From: Bacteroidales bacterium
GTDB taxonomy: Bacteria; Bacteroidota; Bacteroidia; Bacteroidales; GWA2-32-17
Reading direction: 5' to 3'
DNA: 64,000 bases
NCBI GenBank assembly: GCA_013314715.1
Contig: JABUFC010000013.1
Span: 1 to 64,000 of the forward strand
The position numbers and the translations under genes are program-made. The first letter of the stretch is position 1. Each line of letters opens with the position of its first letter. Positions 8,370 to 18,580 of this stretch are shown piece by piece. The notes under the pieces were generated by a model. The model saw nothing but the letters and a program-made list of their open reading frames with translations. It was not told the origin of the DNA and did no database searches.

Positions 8370-9308
8370 ATGAAACTTGACCGCACTTATACTCTTGGCG
8401 AAATTGCCGAATGGCTAGAACTTCAATATTCTGGTGATAAAAATATTAAAATTACGGGTATAAGTGATGTTTATCATGCTAATTATGGCGATATTACCTT
8501 TGCTGATAATTTAAAGTATTTTGAATTAGCCAATAATAGTAACGCATCGGTTATTATTGTTCAGGATAATACGTTGGATTCGAATACCAAAGGAATTATT
8601 TATTGTTTCGATGCTTTTGAAACTTACAATAAATTAGCTACATTTTTTTTTCCTTTTAAAACGCAAGATGTAAATATACACCCCAATGCTCAAATTGGCG
8701 AAACCTCTTATCTTTTCCCTAATGTGTTTATAAGCGATCAGGTTGTTATTGGCGAAAATTGTATTATTTATCCGAATGTGGTTATTTATGGACCTTGTAT
8801 TATTGGGAATAATGTAACCATAAATGCTGGAGCAATTATTGGGTCCGATGCGTTTTATTACAAAAAATCAGAAAAAAAACACTTTAAATTACAATCAGTA
8901 GGATCTGTAATAATTGAAGATAATGTAGAAATTGGTGCTAAAACAACCATAGATAAAGGACTGGGCGGAACTACTATTATCGGCGAAGGTACCAAAATTG
9001 GGAATTCTGTTCAAATTGGTTTTGATACTAAAATTGGTAAAAACTGCTTCATCGCTGCTCAAACAGGTATTGCGTCGAATGTAATTATAGAAGACGATGT
9101 AGTGATTTGGGGACAAGTCGGGGTTTCGAAAAATGTTATGATAGGCAAAGAAGCTATTATTTTAGGACAAAGTGGAGTTACAAAATCGGTTGAAGGAGGA
9201 AAGATTTATTTTGGACTACCTGCCTCTGAATCACGCGAAAAAATGCGTGAGTTGGCTTATATTAAGCAAATACCAGAACTTATTAAACTGTTAAGCGAAC
9301 GATTATGA
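8370..9308 (+). CDS. LpxD-family left-handed beta-helix protein lacking catalytic histidines
   Basis: 312 aa with the LpxD layout: a uridine-binding-like N-terminal domain (about 1-95) and hexapeptide repeats (about 100-285). A true LpxD with IGHNVEIG (His241) is at 54.5-55.6 kb. Here the aligned position reads IGFDTKIG, with Phe218 in place of the catalytic histidine. The second conserved histidine, in GHLRI of the other copy, is Asn in SKNVMI. So it probably does not acylate UDP-3-O-acylglucosamine, or does so differently. It starts 7 bases after efp and overlaps the phosphatase gene by ATGA, so the three are probably cotranscribed. Often annotated as LpxD; I would call it an LpxD paralogue of unknown substrate. 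Confidence 0.8.
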   Translation: MKLDRTYTLGEIAEWLELQYSGDKNIKITGISDVYHANYGDITFADNLKYFELANNSNASVIIVQDNTLDSNTKGIIYCFDAFETYNKLATFFFPFKTQDVNIHPNAQIGETSYLFPNVFISDQVVIGENCIIYPNVVIYGPCIIGNNVTINAGAIIGSDAFYYKKSEKKHFKLQSVGSVIIEDNVEIGAKTTIDKGLGGTTIIGEGTKIGNSVQIGFDTKIGKNCFIAAQTGIASNVIIEDDVVIWGQVGVSKNVMIGKEAIILGQSGVTKSVEGGKIYFGLPASESREKMRELAYIKQIPELIKLLSERL

Positions 9309-10531
9309 CCGAAAAGGCATCACTAAAACGCTTGCAACTGTCCAATTTTAAATTGGAAGCCTTGTTAAGCATTACGCTATCTATTAACGAAAACTTGTCT
9401 ACTCAGGCACTTTTATCGAAATATGAAAATATTATTCGTAACGATTTAGGTATTGGTAAATTAGTGCTTTTTAATTACAATAAAAAATGGCAATGTCTTC
9501 TTGCTTCTGGTGTTAAAGACGATCAATATCTTTCAATTCAAGTTGAGAGCGACTTGTTACCATATAGAGAAATTACAAATTTAACTGTTTCTGAAAATCC
9601 TAAATTACATGGTTTTGATATCGTAATACCTGTTTTTCATAAGTCGATACCTTTAGCTTATGTATTGTTGGGCGATATTGAAGAAGAACGTGACGGCATT
9701 AGCCCTATTATTAAACATTTAAATTTTTTTCAAACACTCACCAATATATTAGTAGTTGCTATTGAAAATAAGCGTTTATATACCGAAAATATACAACAAG
9801 AAAGTATTAAGAAAGAATTAGATTTGGCTCGACAAATGCAAAGCATGTTAATACCAAATCCCGATACGCTTCCAAAAGACAATTTATTATTCGTAACTTC
9901 ATATTATCAACCTCATTATGAGGTAGGTGGCGATTATTACGACTTTTTTTATTTAAACGAAAACGAAGTCGGATTTTGTATTGCTGACGTTTCAGGAAAA
10001 GGAATTTCGGCCGCCTTATTAATGTCAAATTTTCAAGCTTCGCTAAGAGCTTTATTTACTTCTGATATTCAACTTAATCAGCTTATTTGTCGTTTAAATG
10101 CTATTGTAAATAAAAATACTAAGGGCGAAAAGTTTATTACAGCTTTTATTGGAAAATATAATATTCATAATCGCACAATGACTTTTGTAAATGCCGGACA
10201 TAATCCTCCTTTATTATATCTTGTCAATCATGAATATCAATATTTAAAAATAGGTTGTGCCGGATTAGGAATGTTGCCAGAAATTCCAAAAATCAATATT
10301 GGCGAAATAGAAATTCCCCAAAAATCAAAGCTAATTTGTTATACAGATGGTCTTGTAGAAATGGAAAATGAAAAGCACGAAGAATTTGGCACAAAAGAAA
10401 TGGAGCAATTAGTTGCTAAAGAAGAAAATCTCGATTTATTTATTTGGAAAATCATACAACGAGTGAATGTATATAGAGGCAAAATGCCTTTCTTTGATGA
10501 CATTTCATTACTTTGTATAGAATTTAAATAA
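9305..10531 (+). CDS. SpoIIE/RsbU-type PP2C serine phosphatase with GAF-like sensor
   Basis: 408 aa, cytoplasmic. Residues about 20-165 look like a GAF sensor. A helical linker (IKKELDLARQMQSMLIP) leads into the PP2C/SpoIIE domain (about 190-408). Its metal-binding landmarks are EVGGDYYDFF near 205-214, ADVSGKG, NAGHNPP, CYTDGLVE and the terminal FFDDISLL. Such phosphatases usually dephosphorylate an anti-sigma-antagonist (STAS) protein in partner-switching. No STAS or anti-sigma gene is visible nearby, so the partner is unknown. It overlaps the preceding LpxD-like gene by four bases. A peptide gene begins 46 bases downstream under its own promoter. Confidence 0.9.
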   Translation: MTEKASLKRLQLSNFKLEALLSITLSINENLSTQALLSKYENIIRNDLGIGKLVLFNYNKKWQCLLASGVKDDQYLSIQVESDLLPYREITNLTVSENPKLHGFDIVIPVFHKSIPLAYVLLGDIEEERDGISPIIKHLNFFQTLTNILVVAIENKRLYTENIQQESIKKELDLARQMQSMLIPNPDTLPKDNLLFVTSYYQPHYEVGGDYYDFFYLNENEVGFCIADVSGKGISAALLMSNFQASLRALFTSDIQLNQLICRLNAIVNKNTKGEKFITAFIGKYNIHNRTMTFVNAGHNPPLLYLVNHEYQYLKIGCAGLGMLPEIPKINIGEIEIPQKSKLICYTDGLVEMENEKHEEFGTKEMEQLVAKEENLDLFIWKIIQRVNVYRGKMPFFDDISLLCIEFK

Positions 10532-10537
10532 TATTTT

Positions 10538-10565
10538 TTTGTTTTTTTAATTTTTTGTATTTTTG
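10538..10565 (+). promoter_or_regulatory. Promoter of the small peptide gene
   Basis: The -7 box TATTTTTG lies at 10558-10565 with TTTG at 10538-10541, a slightly short 16-base spacing. The start site would fall only a few bases before the peptide ATG at 10578, giving a nearly leaderless transcript. The region is T-rich, so a chance match is possible. Confidence 0.4.
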
Positions 10566-10577
10566 TTTAAAAAAAGT

Positions 10578-10712
10578 ATGAAAAGTCAATCTTATATTCA
10601 GAATAAAGAACCTTGGGAAGAACCTCAGGTTTTAGAACTTTCGGTTAAAAATTCTCAAGAAGGTGGTTATACAGCCGATGATGGCTCTGCTGCTCCATCT
10701 GTTAGTGCATGA
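10578..10712 (+). CDS. 44-residue RiPP-leader-like peptide
   Basis: A short frame of 44 codons ending at TGA 10710-10712. It begins MKSQSYIQNKEPWEEP, continues QVLELSVKNSQEGG and ends with a small-residue, Ser/Ala-rich tail (YTADDGSAAPSVSA). The layout resembles leader peptides of Bacteroidota RiPP precursors: an aromatic residue, acidic residues, P-x-[VL]-x-x-L, then a GG before a short core. The GG could be a cleavage site. A matching promoter box lies upstream and the large adhesin gene follows after 19 bases. No radical-SAM enzyme, cyclase or peptidase-type transporter is in the window, so maturation is unknown. No family match was run; it could instead be a small regulatory or surface-anchoring peptide. 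Confidence 0.55.
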   Translation: MKSQSYIQNKEPWEEPQVLELSVKNSQEGGYTADDGSAAPSVSA

Positions 10713-10731
10713 AAATTAAAATCAACTAATT

Positions 10732-13700
10732 ATGAAAACATTTTTGCTTTTTATAACAGCTTTTATTTTTGTGTCTATATTAAAAGCTCAACATAACGAC
10801 CTTTTGTGGGTGAATCAAATCTCTGGAAATGGCAATAGTAAGCCTACTGCTGTGATTGAAGATGCCAGCGGTAATTTATATGTGATAGGTAATTACACCC
10901 AAACAATATCGCAAGGTACTTATACATTCACTTCTGCAGGGGGGCAGGATATTTATGTGGGCAAGTACAATTCTCAAGGGCAAGTACAGTGGTTGATTTC
11001 TATTGGGGGAAGCTCTGCCGAAAATGCCTACGGCATTGCCTTAAGCCCTGATGGAAATAGTGTTTATATCGGTGGACAATTTCAAAGCAATAACTGCAAC
11101 TTTGGCGGTACAACCTTAGCTACTTCAGGATTGAATGATGTTTTTCTGGCTAAATATAATGCCAGTAATGGAACCCTTGTTTGGGCAATAAAATCCGCTT
11201 ATGGAACCAATCAACAAATTATTGGACATTTAAATGTTGATAATCAAGGTAATGTAATACAAATTGGTAAATATATTGCTGATGTTACTTTTTATGGTGG
11301 AACGACTACTTTAACTTCTCTATATAGCGGTATTCAACAAAATTACATATCAAAATTCGATCAAGATGGAAATCTTTTATGGGCAAAAACATTTAAGGGA
11401 AATAATAATAATTCTTTACTAAGAACAGCTACTTCTGATAATAATTCTTACTATTTCAGCGGGCAATTTACCGATAGTCTTTATTTAGATGCTTTCGCTC
11501 TTAATAGTACTTCTTCCACTCGAGATATGGTTTTGTTTCGTACAGATTTAAATGGTAATGTGCAGTGGGTTCGTAAAGTTACAGGAAGTGGTGATGAGTT
11601 TTTATATCGTCATTATACCGATTTTTCGAGCTATCAATATGTGGCAGGATATTACGCAAGTCCAACTCTTACAATCGATTCTACATCTAGCGATGTTTCA
11701 CTTAAAATTTGCCCCAATCAAGGAAGTAACGACATTTTAGTGGCATGCTATGCTTTTGATGGTACCCTGCAATGGGTTCGAAATTATGGTTCAACGGGTG
11801 ATGATAAAGCAACAGGAGTTTATGCTAATGCCGAACATGCCATATTTACTGGATCTTATACCGGAAACATTACCTTTGGTTCATATAACCTTACAAACAA
11901 TAGTACCGATGCTTTTATGCTCGAAACCGATAGAAATGGTAATGTCTTAGGTGTTAATAATGCTTGGGGAACCGGCAATGATTATTGTGAAAACGGAAAA
12001 ATAAATGCCAATAATGCCAATACTTTTGTCGGATATTTTTACTCAGGAACTTTCAATATTGGTAATAAAACATTGACAAACGGAACACCAGCTACTACCG
12101 ATATGTTTATGGCAAAATATGGTAAAATAAACATCGCATTTACTACTACCAATAATGTTTGCTTTGGAGACCATATTGGAAGCATTGATGTAACTGTATC
12201 GGGCGATGGTACTGCTCCTTATACCTATGCATGGTCTGGTCCAAATGGTTTTACTTCTTCTGATGAAGATATTAGCAATCTTTATGCAGGTTGGTATAAA
12301 GTTACAGTTACCGATGCCAATAATGCTCAAAAAGTAGATTCTACATATATTTCAGAAGGAACTGCAATGGCTTTGGTGTTTAATACTCAAAGCACTTCAT
12401 GTTATGGGGTAAACGATGGTTCTATCAATTTAACCGTAACGGGTGGAGCTTCGCCCTATACCTACAACTGGAGTACGGGTAGTACGCAAGAAGATATTAA
12501 TGGTTTGGCACCAGGGTGGTATTATGTTACCGTTACCGATGCCAATAATTGCACTAAAAACGATTCGACGAAAGTGCTTTCTGCTCAACCTATAATTATT
12601 AGCGAATTAATTACACCCCCTTCTTGTACGCCCGGAAATGATGGCTCTATAGATTTATCAATAAACGGTGGAACACCAAATTATTCATTTATATGGTCAA
12701 ACGGACAAACCACTGAAGATATTATTAATATTTCTGCAGGTAACTTTAGTGTTACTGTAACCGATGCTAATAACTGTAGCAGTATAAAATCTTTTAATGT
12801 TGCTAATCCGCTTGCTCCAAGTATTAGTTATATTGTAAATGCACCTTCGTGCAATCCAGGAAACGATGGTACTATTGATTTAATTATTAGTGGTGGTACC
12901 ATACCCTTTACGTATGTTTGGGATAATGGAAGCAATTCCGAAGATTTATCAGGTCTTTCTGCTGGAAATTATAGTGTAACTGTAGTAGATAATAATAATT
13001 GTTCGTCCGTTGCAAGTAATATTATTGTTCCTATTAGCAATACGCCTTCTTTAACCACCATAATTCAAAAACCGGGTTGCAATCCTGGCAATGACGGCTC
13101 TATTGACTTAATTGTATATAATGGTACTGCACCATTTACTTATAATTGGAATAATGGAGCAACGACCGAAGATATTTCTAATCTTGCTGCCGGAAATTAT
13201 AGCGTAACGGTAACAGATAATAAAAATTGTACGGCAGTTCAAAGTGTAACATTAACCATCGATTCACCGGTTGTTAATATCACTTATCATGGAAATACAA
13301 CTTTCTGCGAAGGTGATAGTCTAATGCTTTATGCTACCAATGGTTCTAACTTAACTTACGAATGGTATAATGGTTCTACTTCCATTATCAACAGTAATAC
13401 ACCGATATTACCAGCCTACAACAGTGGGAATTACTATGTTGTTGCAACCAATAGTGTAGGTTGTAAAGGCTATTCTGATACGGTTACCATTACTGTAAAT
13501 CCAAAGCCCAATATTACCATCAATGCTTCATCAAATTTTATTTGCGAAGGGACTCCTATACTTTTAACTGCTAATGGTGGGGTTTCATATTTATGGAGCA
13601 ATAGTTCTACTACTAATCCCATAACGGTTATACCAACTTCAACTACAACTTATGCAGTAACCGGCACCGATGCAAATGGGTGCTTTAATGTAGCTCAAGT

Positions 13701-16023
13701 AGCTATTACTGTTAATGCCAATCCTTCTATTGCAGGTGCCATTACACACGAAACATGTGCTGCCAATACAGGAGCTATTGATTTAACTATTACCGGAGGA
13801 AATGCACCATATTCTTTTATTTGGTCTAATTCAGCAACGACTGAAGATTTAAGTAACATTGCTGCCGGAAATTATGCCGTAACAGTTACTTCTGCTACAA
13901 ATTGTACTTCTACATATACAGCGGTAGTAAATGCCTTTGTACCTTTATCGGCGACTATTAATACGCATACCATGGTTCTTTTCTGCTCAAATGTGGCAAA
14001 TGGCGAAGTTCATGTTACAGCAACCAATGGAAGTCAGCCTTATAGTTATCAGTGGTCTAATGGTGTTACTACTTCGTACAATAATCAAATTGGTGTTGGA
14101 ACAACTTATGTAACGGTTACCGATCAATGTAATACAACTGTTGTAGATTCTATTGTAGCTACAAGTTTACCACCTATGCAAGCAAGCATTATAAACAGTT
14201 CTCCTGCTTCTTGTTCTACTAGCGCCAATGGAACAGCCGAAGTTAGTGCAAGTTCGGGTATTGCTCCTTATACGTATGTGTGGTCAAATTCTATTAGCAC
14301 CACTAATATTGCAAACGATTTACCTGTAGGATGGCAATATGTAACAGTTTCTGATTATTGTAGCAGCATTGTCGATTCTGTAGAAATAACTTCACTACCT
14401 CCTATGCAAGCTTCGATTTCTTTCTCTGCCCCTGTTTCTTGTGTCGGTTTAAACAATGGCTTAGCTATGGTTTCCATTACCGATGGTGTAGCTCCTTTTT
14501 CGTTTGTATGGTCAAATGGTGAAAATACGCAAACAGCAACTCAATTACCACAAGGTCTTAATAGTGTAACGGTTACCGATGCTTGTGGATGGGTTGTTTT
14601 ATCGGTGAATACAGGATTGCAAAATCCAATGAGTTTAAGTATGGGAACTCCTACACCTGTTTCTTGTATAAATAGCTCCAATGGTAGTGCAACTATTAAT
14701 GTTTACGATGGTGCCGGTCCATTTACTTATGTTTGGTCGTCGGGCGATACATTGGCAACAGCTACTCATTTAACCTATGGATGGAATTACGTTACGGTTA
14801 CCGATGCTTGTTCTACATTGACCGACTCGGTTAATATTGACGTAATACCACCGGTTCAGGCAGATATTACTTTTACAGTGGATGCTTCTTGCTCCAATAG
14901 TAATGATGGAAAGGCAACGGTAAATGTTCAAAATGGTGTTGCACCCTTTACTTATGCTTGGTCTAATTCAAGTAGTACCTCGAATGTAGCCTTAGATTTG
15001 CATCCTGGATGGAATTATGTAACGGTTACCGATCAATGTGGTAGCTCTGTCGATTCTGTTGAAATAAGCTATAAAATGCCTTTACAGGCGATTATTTCGT
15101 ATAATCAAGCAACAGATTGTGTTTATGATAGTACAGGTATGGTTATTGTTACTCCTGCCTATGGCGTACAGCCTTATTCGTATGCTTGGAGTTATGGAAC
15201 TGATACCGATAGTATTTTACAAAATTTACCCGTAGGAAATTATTTTGTTACGGTAAGCGATTTTTGTGGAAGTGTTGTTGTTCCGTTTAGTGTAAGCAAT
15301 AAAACACCCTTATCAATTGATTATCAAAAAGAAAATGTTTCGTGTTTTGGAAATAATAACGGTTCAATCGTATTAATACCTCAAAATGGTGTTGCCCCTT
15401 ATACATATGTATGGCAAAATAGCATTGAAACGGACTCAATACGAACAAATTTATCTGCGGGTATCTATAAATTTACGATTACCGATAAATGTGGTAGTGT
15501 ATCTGATTCTGTAATTATTCGTCAACCAGGACAACTATCGGCTTCGGCTTTGGTTACTAATGTCTCATTCGAAGGATTGAGTGATGGCAAAGTAGATTTG
15601 CTGGTATTTGGTGGAACACAGCCCTATTCGTACAATTGGTCAAATGGCGCTGTTACAGAAGATATTTCAAATATAATTGCTGGGACTTATTATGTTACTA
15701 TAAGCGATGACAATGGTTGTATATTAATCGATTCTGTGGTTGTTAATAGTGAAGGTAAGCATATAGAAATTTATAATTCGTTTACTCCTAATGGTGATGG
15801 TAAAAACGATGTTTGGAATATTAAATATATACAAGCATTTCCAAATTGTGAAGTATTAATTTATGACCAATGGGGCGTAAAAGTTTTTGAATCGAATGGT
15901 TATGCCACACCATGGGATGGGAAAAAAGGTGGAAAAGACTTACCAGCTGCAACATATTATTATGTAATAGATTTAAATGATGGAAGCCAACCATTAACTG
16001 GTTCGGTAACGATAATAAAATAA
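10732..16023 (+). CDS. Giant T9SS surface adhesin: SBBP propeller, SprB repeats, CHU_C sorting domain
   Basis: 1,763 aa. A signal peptide (MKTFLLFITAFIFVSILKAQ) is followed by SBBP-type beta-propeller repeats (about 25-465) of the form W-V-K-x-x-G-S-G-D. From about 470 to 1665 there are SprB repeats of 70-80 residues, each with GG-x-x-PY-x-Y-x-WSNG...G-x-Y-x-VTVTD. Two Ig-like segments with conserved cysteines interrupt them near 845-1000. The last 85 residues carry the gliding-motility-associated C-terminal domain (SFTPNGDGKNDVW ... GVKVFESNG ... PWDGK), which targets the protein to type IX secretion. It is probably a cell-surface adhesin of the SprB kind. No PorP/SprF gene is adjacent, unlike the adhesin at 44.7-49.4 kb. 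A leader-like peptide gene sits immediately upstream. Confidence 0.93.
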   Translation: MKTFLLFITAFIFVSILKAQHNDLLWVNQISGNGNSKPTAVIEDASGNLYVIGNYTQTISQGTYTFTSAGGQDIYVGKYNSQGQVQWLISIGGSSAENAYGIALSPDGNSVYIGGQFQSNNCNFGGTTLATSGLNDVFLAKYNASNGTLVWAIKSAYGTNQQIIGHLNVDNQGNVIQIGKYIADVTFYGGTTTLTSLYSGIQQNYISKFDQDGNLLWAKTFKGNNNNSLLRTATSDNNSYYFSGQFTDSLYLDAFALNSTSSTRDMVLFRTDLNGNVQWVRKVTGSGDEFLYRHYTDFSSYQYVAGYYASPTLTIDSTSSDVSLKICPNQGSNDILVACYAFDGTLQWVRNYGSTGDDKATGVYANAEHAIFTGSYTGNITFGSYNLTNNSTDAFMLETDRNGNVLGVNNAWGTGNDYCENGKINANNANTFVGYFYSGTFNIGNKTLTNGTPATTDMFMAKYGKINIAFTTTNNVCFGDHIGSIDVTVSGDGTAPYTYAWSGPNGFTSSDEDISNLYAGWYKVTVTDANNAQKVDSTYISEGTAMALVFNTQSTSCYGVNDGSINLTVTGGASPYTYNWSTGSTQEDINGLAPGWYYVTVTDANNCTKNDSTKVLSAQPIIISELITPPSCTPGNDGSIDLSINGGTPNYSFIWSNGQTTEDIINISAGNFSVTVTDANNCSSIKSFNVANPLAPSISYIVNAPSCNPGNDGTIDLIISGGTIPFTYVWDNGSNSEDLSGLSAGNYSVTVVDNNNCSSVASNIIVPISNTPSLTTIIQKPGCNPGNDGSIDLIVYNGTAPFTYNWNNGATTEDISNLAAGNYSVTVTDNKNCTAVQSVTLTIDSPVVNITYHGNTTFCEGDSLMLYATNGSNLTYEWYNGSTSIINSNTPILPAYNSGNYYVVATNSVGCKGYSDTVTITVNPKPNITINASSNFICEGTPILLTANGGVSYLWSNSSTTNPITVIPTSTTTYAVTGTDANGCFNVAQVAITVNANPSIAGAITHETCAANTGAIDLTITGGNAPYSFIWSNSATTEDLSNIAAGNYAVTVTSATNCTSTYTAVVNAFVPLSATINTHTMVLFCSNVANGEVHVTATNGSQPYSYQWSNGVTTSYNNQIGVGTTYVTVTDQCNTTVVDSIVATSLPPMQASIINSSPASCSTSANGTAEVSASSGIAPYTYVWSNSISTTNIANDLPVGWQYVTVSDYCSSIVDSVEITSLPPMQASISFSAPVSCVGLNNGLAMVSITDGVAPFSFVWSNGENTQTATQLPQGLNSVTVTDACGWVVLSVNTGLQNPMSLSMGTPTPVSCINSSNGSATINVYDGAGPFTYVWSSGDTLATATHLTYGWNYVTVTDACSTLTDSVNIDVIPPVQADITFTVDASCSNSNDGKATVNVQNGVAPFTYAWSNSSSTSNVALDLHPGWNYVTVTDQCGSSVDSVEISYKMPLQAIISYNQATDCVYDSTGMVIVTPAYGVQPYSYAWSYGTDTDSILQNLPVGNYFVTVSDFCGSVVVPFSVSNKTPLSIDYQKENVSCFGNNNGSIVLIPQNGVAPYTYVWQNSIETDSIRTNLSAGIYKFTITDKCGSVSDSVIIRQPGQLSASALVTNVSFEGLSDGKVDLLVFGGTQPYSYNWSNGAVTEDISNIIAGTYYVTISDDNGCILIDSVVVNSEGKHIEIYNSFTPNGDGKNDVWNIKYIQAFPNCEVLIYDQWGVKVFESNGYATPWDGKKGGKDLPAATYYYVIDLNDGSQPLTGSVTIIK

Positions 16024-16042
16024 ACAAAAACGTTATATAAAT

Positions 16043-16080
16043 AAAATGCCCACCTTAAATCAAGTGGGCATTTTATTTTT
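16043..16080. terminator. Bidirectional terminator between the adhesin and the atp operon
   Basis: AAAATGCCCAC at 16043-16053 pairs with GTGGGCATTTT at 16064-16074, an 11-bp stem with a 10-base loop, followed by ATTTTT. The stem is also flanked by A-rich sequence on the left, so it can work for the atp operon arriving on the minus strand (atpG ends at 16094). Confidence 0.85.
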
Positions 16081-16093
16081 AATGTAATAAGAA

Positions 16094-16984
16094 TTATCCT
16101 TTTAAAGCATTGGCACCGCTTACAATTTCTAATATTTCTTTTGTAATAGCAGCTTGACGAGCTTTATTATAATTAAGACGTAGTTCGTATAACATTTCTG
16201 TAGCGTTTTCGGTCGCTTTATGCATAGCTGTCATACGAGCACCATTTTCAGCGGTTACACTATCAAGTAAAATTTTATATACCTGTGATTTTAAACTAAG
16301 TGGAAGTATTTCTGTAAGAATTTCTGTATGATTGGGTTCAAAAATATAATTCTTTAAAAATTTGTCATCCGATTTTATTTTATTTTCTTGTGATGGTATT
16401 ACAGGAAGAAATACTTCGGGTGTAATGATTTGTACAGCTGCATTTTTAAACCGATTGTAAAAAAAGATAATTTTATCGTATTGTTGTTCGTCATATAATT
16501 GCATAAGTGATTCGGCCAATATAACCGATTTTTCGTATGTAACATTTTCTACAAAGTGTGTGTCGTGTTTATAGAGGGTAATATTTTTATTCTTGAGCAT
16601 ATCGTATCCTTTTTTTCCAATGCAATAAAGGTGTACATTGCCTTTAGCATTTAGTTCTTCGTATTGCTCATGAATGTAATGATTTATTTGACGAACTAAA
16701 TTGGAATTGAATGCTCCGCAAAGACCTTTATTTGAAGTTACTAATACAAATAAAACTTTATTTACAGGACGAGATTTGATATATGAAATTTCAATATCGT
16801 CCTGAATAGATTTAGTAACTTCGCCCATAATTTGCTGCAATCGATTTACATAAGGGCGCATTTTAATAATAGCGTCTTGTGTTTTACGAAGTTTTGCAGC
16901 CGATACCATTTTCATGGCACTGGTTATTTGCCGGGTCGATATTACGGAGTTAATTCTAATTCGTATGTCTTTTAAATTAGGCAT
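16094..16984 (-). CDS. atpG: ATP synthase F1 gamma subunit
   Basis: Central rotor stalk that couples proton flow to catalysis in F1. 296 aa. The N-terminal helix begins MPNLKDIRIRINSVISTRQI, with TSAMKMVSAAKLRK next. The C-terminal helix carries the family signature ENATEMLYELRLNYNKARQA and ITKEILEIVSGA. The insertion around residues 190-225 is slightly longer than in E. coli, as is common in this phylum. Last gene of the atpBEFHAG run, 9 bases after atpA. atpD and atpC do not follow; in Bacteroidota they usually form a separate locus. Confidence 0.97.
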   Translation of the reverse strand: MPNLKDIRIRINSVISTRQITSAMKMVSAAKLRKTQDAIIKMRPYVNRLQQIMGEVTKSIQDDIEISYIKSRPVNKVLFVLVTSNKGLCGAFNSNLVRQINHYIHEQYEELNAKGNVHLYCIGKKGYDMLKNKNITLYKHDTHFVENVTYEKSVILAESLMQLYDEQQYDKIIFFYNRFKNAAVQIITPEVFLPVIPSQENKIKSDDKFLKNYIFEPNHTEILTEILPLSLKSQVYKILLDSVTAENGARMTAMHKATENATEMLYELRLNYNKARQAAITKEILEIVSGANALKG

Positions 16985-16993
16985 ATTATCTAA

Positions 16994-18574
16994 CTAAGCT
17001 TTAAAACGTGCACTTATTTCTTTAGCAACATTTTCAAGAACACTGGTAATGGTATCGTCAATAATTCCATTACGAAGTTGTTCTAAAATATTAGCGTGTT
17101 TATTTCGCATGTAATCTAAGAATTCTTGTTCAAAATCTTTAACTTTTTTAACAGGTACATCGCGAAGTAAACCTTTGGTTCCACAATAAATAATAGCAAT
17201 TTGTTCTTCGACGGGTACTGGTGAGAACTGTTTTTGTTTAAGTATTTCAACATTTTTTGCACCTTTGTCGAGAATGGCTTTTGTAGAAGCATCTAAGTCG
17301 CTCCCGAATTTTGCAAATGCTTCGAGTTCGCGGAATTGTGCTTGATCAATTTTGAGGGTACCAGCAACTTTTTTCATGGCTTTAATTTGGGCGTTACCTC
17401 CTACACGTGATACTGATATACCAACGTTGATAGCTGGACGAATACCTGCATTAAATAAATTTGATTCTAAGTAAATTTGTCCGTCGGTAATAGAAATTAC
17501 GTTTGTAGGAATATAGGCCGATACGTCACCAGCTTGAGTTTCTATAACGGGTAATGCGGTTAACGATCCGCCTCCTTTTACTATTGAACGTATGGATTCA
17601 GGGATGTCGTTCATTTGACGTGCTACTTCGTCTGATTCGATGATTTTAGCTGCACGCTCTAATAAGCGAGAGTGGAGATAAAAAATGTCGCCAGGGTAGG
17701 CTTCGCGGCCTGGTGGACGACGGAGAAGAAGAGAAACTTCACGATACGAAACGGCTTGCTTAGATAAGTCGTCGTAAACAATTAAAGCATGACGTCCGGT
17801 ATCGCGGAAAAACTCACCGATAGCGCAACCTGCGTAAGGGGCAAAAAATTGCATAGCAGCTGGGTCGCTGGCAGTGGCTTCTACTATAATGGTATAGTCC
17901 ATAGCTCCGTATTGTTCCAATGTTTTGGCAATATTGGCAACAGTAGAGCCTTTTTGTCCAACGGCCACGTAAATGCAAATAACTGGCTTCCCTTTTTCGA
18001 AATTTTCGCGTTGATTGATAATGGTATCAATAGCAATTGCCGTTTTTCCAGTTTGACGGTCGCCAATAATAAGCTCACGTTGTCCACGACCAATGGGAAT
18101 CATTGCATCGATAGCCTTTATCCCTGTTTGGAGTGGTTCTTTTACTGGTTGACGAAAAATAACACCTGGAGCTTTGCGTTCAAAGGGCATTTCGTATAAG
18201 TCGCCCGTAATGGGACCCTTGCCATCAACAGGCTCACCAATGGTATTGATAACTCTACCAAGAAGACTTTCGCCTACGCGAATGGAGGCAATGGTATTTA
18301 AACGGCGTACTTTATCCCCTTCTTTGATACCTTCGGAGGCACCGAGTAATACTATACCTACATTATCTTCTTCGAGGTTTAAGGCAATGCCTTTGACACC
18401 ATTTTCAAATTCAACCATTTCGTTTGCTTGTACGTTATTCAATCCATAAGCGCGAACAATGCCGTCGCCGGCTTGAATAACATAACCTATTTCGTTGTAA
18501 TCAATCTGCGTTTTTAATCCTTGCAGTTGATTCTTTAATAATTGTGATATTTCACCCGGTTTTATTTCTGCCAT
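16994..18574 (-). CDS. atpA: ATP synthase F1 alpha subunit
   Basis: Non-catalytic nucleotide-binding subunit of F1. 526 aa, normal length. N-terminal beta-barrel (about 25-95), Walker A GDRQTGKT at 171-178, Walker B region ending [10 protein letters not shown], and the alpha/beta signature [14 protein letters not shown]. It lies 6 bases after atpH and 9 before atpG, all on the minus strand. No anomaly. Confidence 0.98.
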   Translation of the reverse strand: MAEIKPGEISQLLKNQLQGLKTQIDYNEIGYVIQAGDGIVRAYGLNNVQANEMVEFENGVKGIALNLEEDNVGIVLLGASEGIKEGDKVRRLNTIASIRVGESLLGRVINTIGEPVDGKGPITGDLYEMPFERKAPGVIFRQPVKEPLQTGIKAIDAMIPIGRGQRELIIGDRQTGKTAIAIDTIINQRENFEKGKPVICIYVAVGQKGSTVANIAKTLEQYGAMDYTIIVEATASDPAAMQFFAPYAGCAIGEFFRDTGRHALIVYDDLSKQAVSYREVSLLLRRPPGREAYPGDIFYLHSRLLERAAKIIESDEVARQMNDIPESIRSIVKGGGSLTALPVIETQAGDVSAYIPTNVISITDGQIYLESNLFNAGIRPAINVGISVSRVGGNAQIKAMKKVAGTLKIDQAQFRELEAFAKFGSDLDASTKAILDKGAKNVEILKQKQFSPVPVEEQIAIIYCGTKGLLRDVPVKKVKDFEQEFLDYMRNKHANILEQLRNGIIDDTITSVLENVAKEISARFKA

Positions 18575-18580
18575 ATACGT

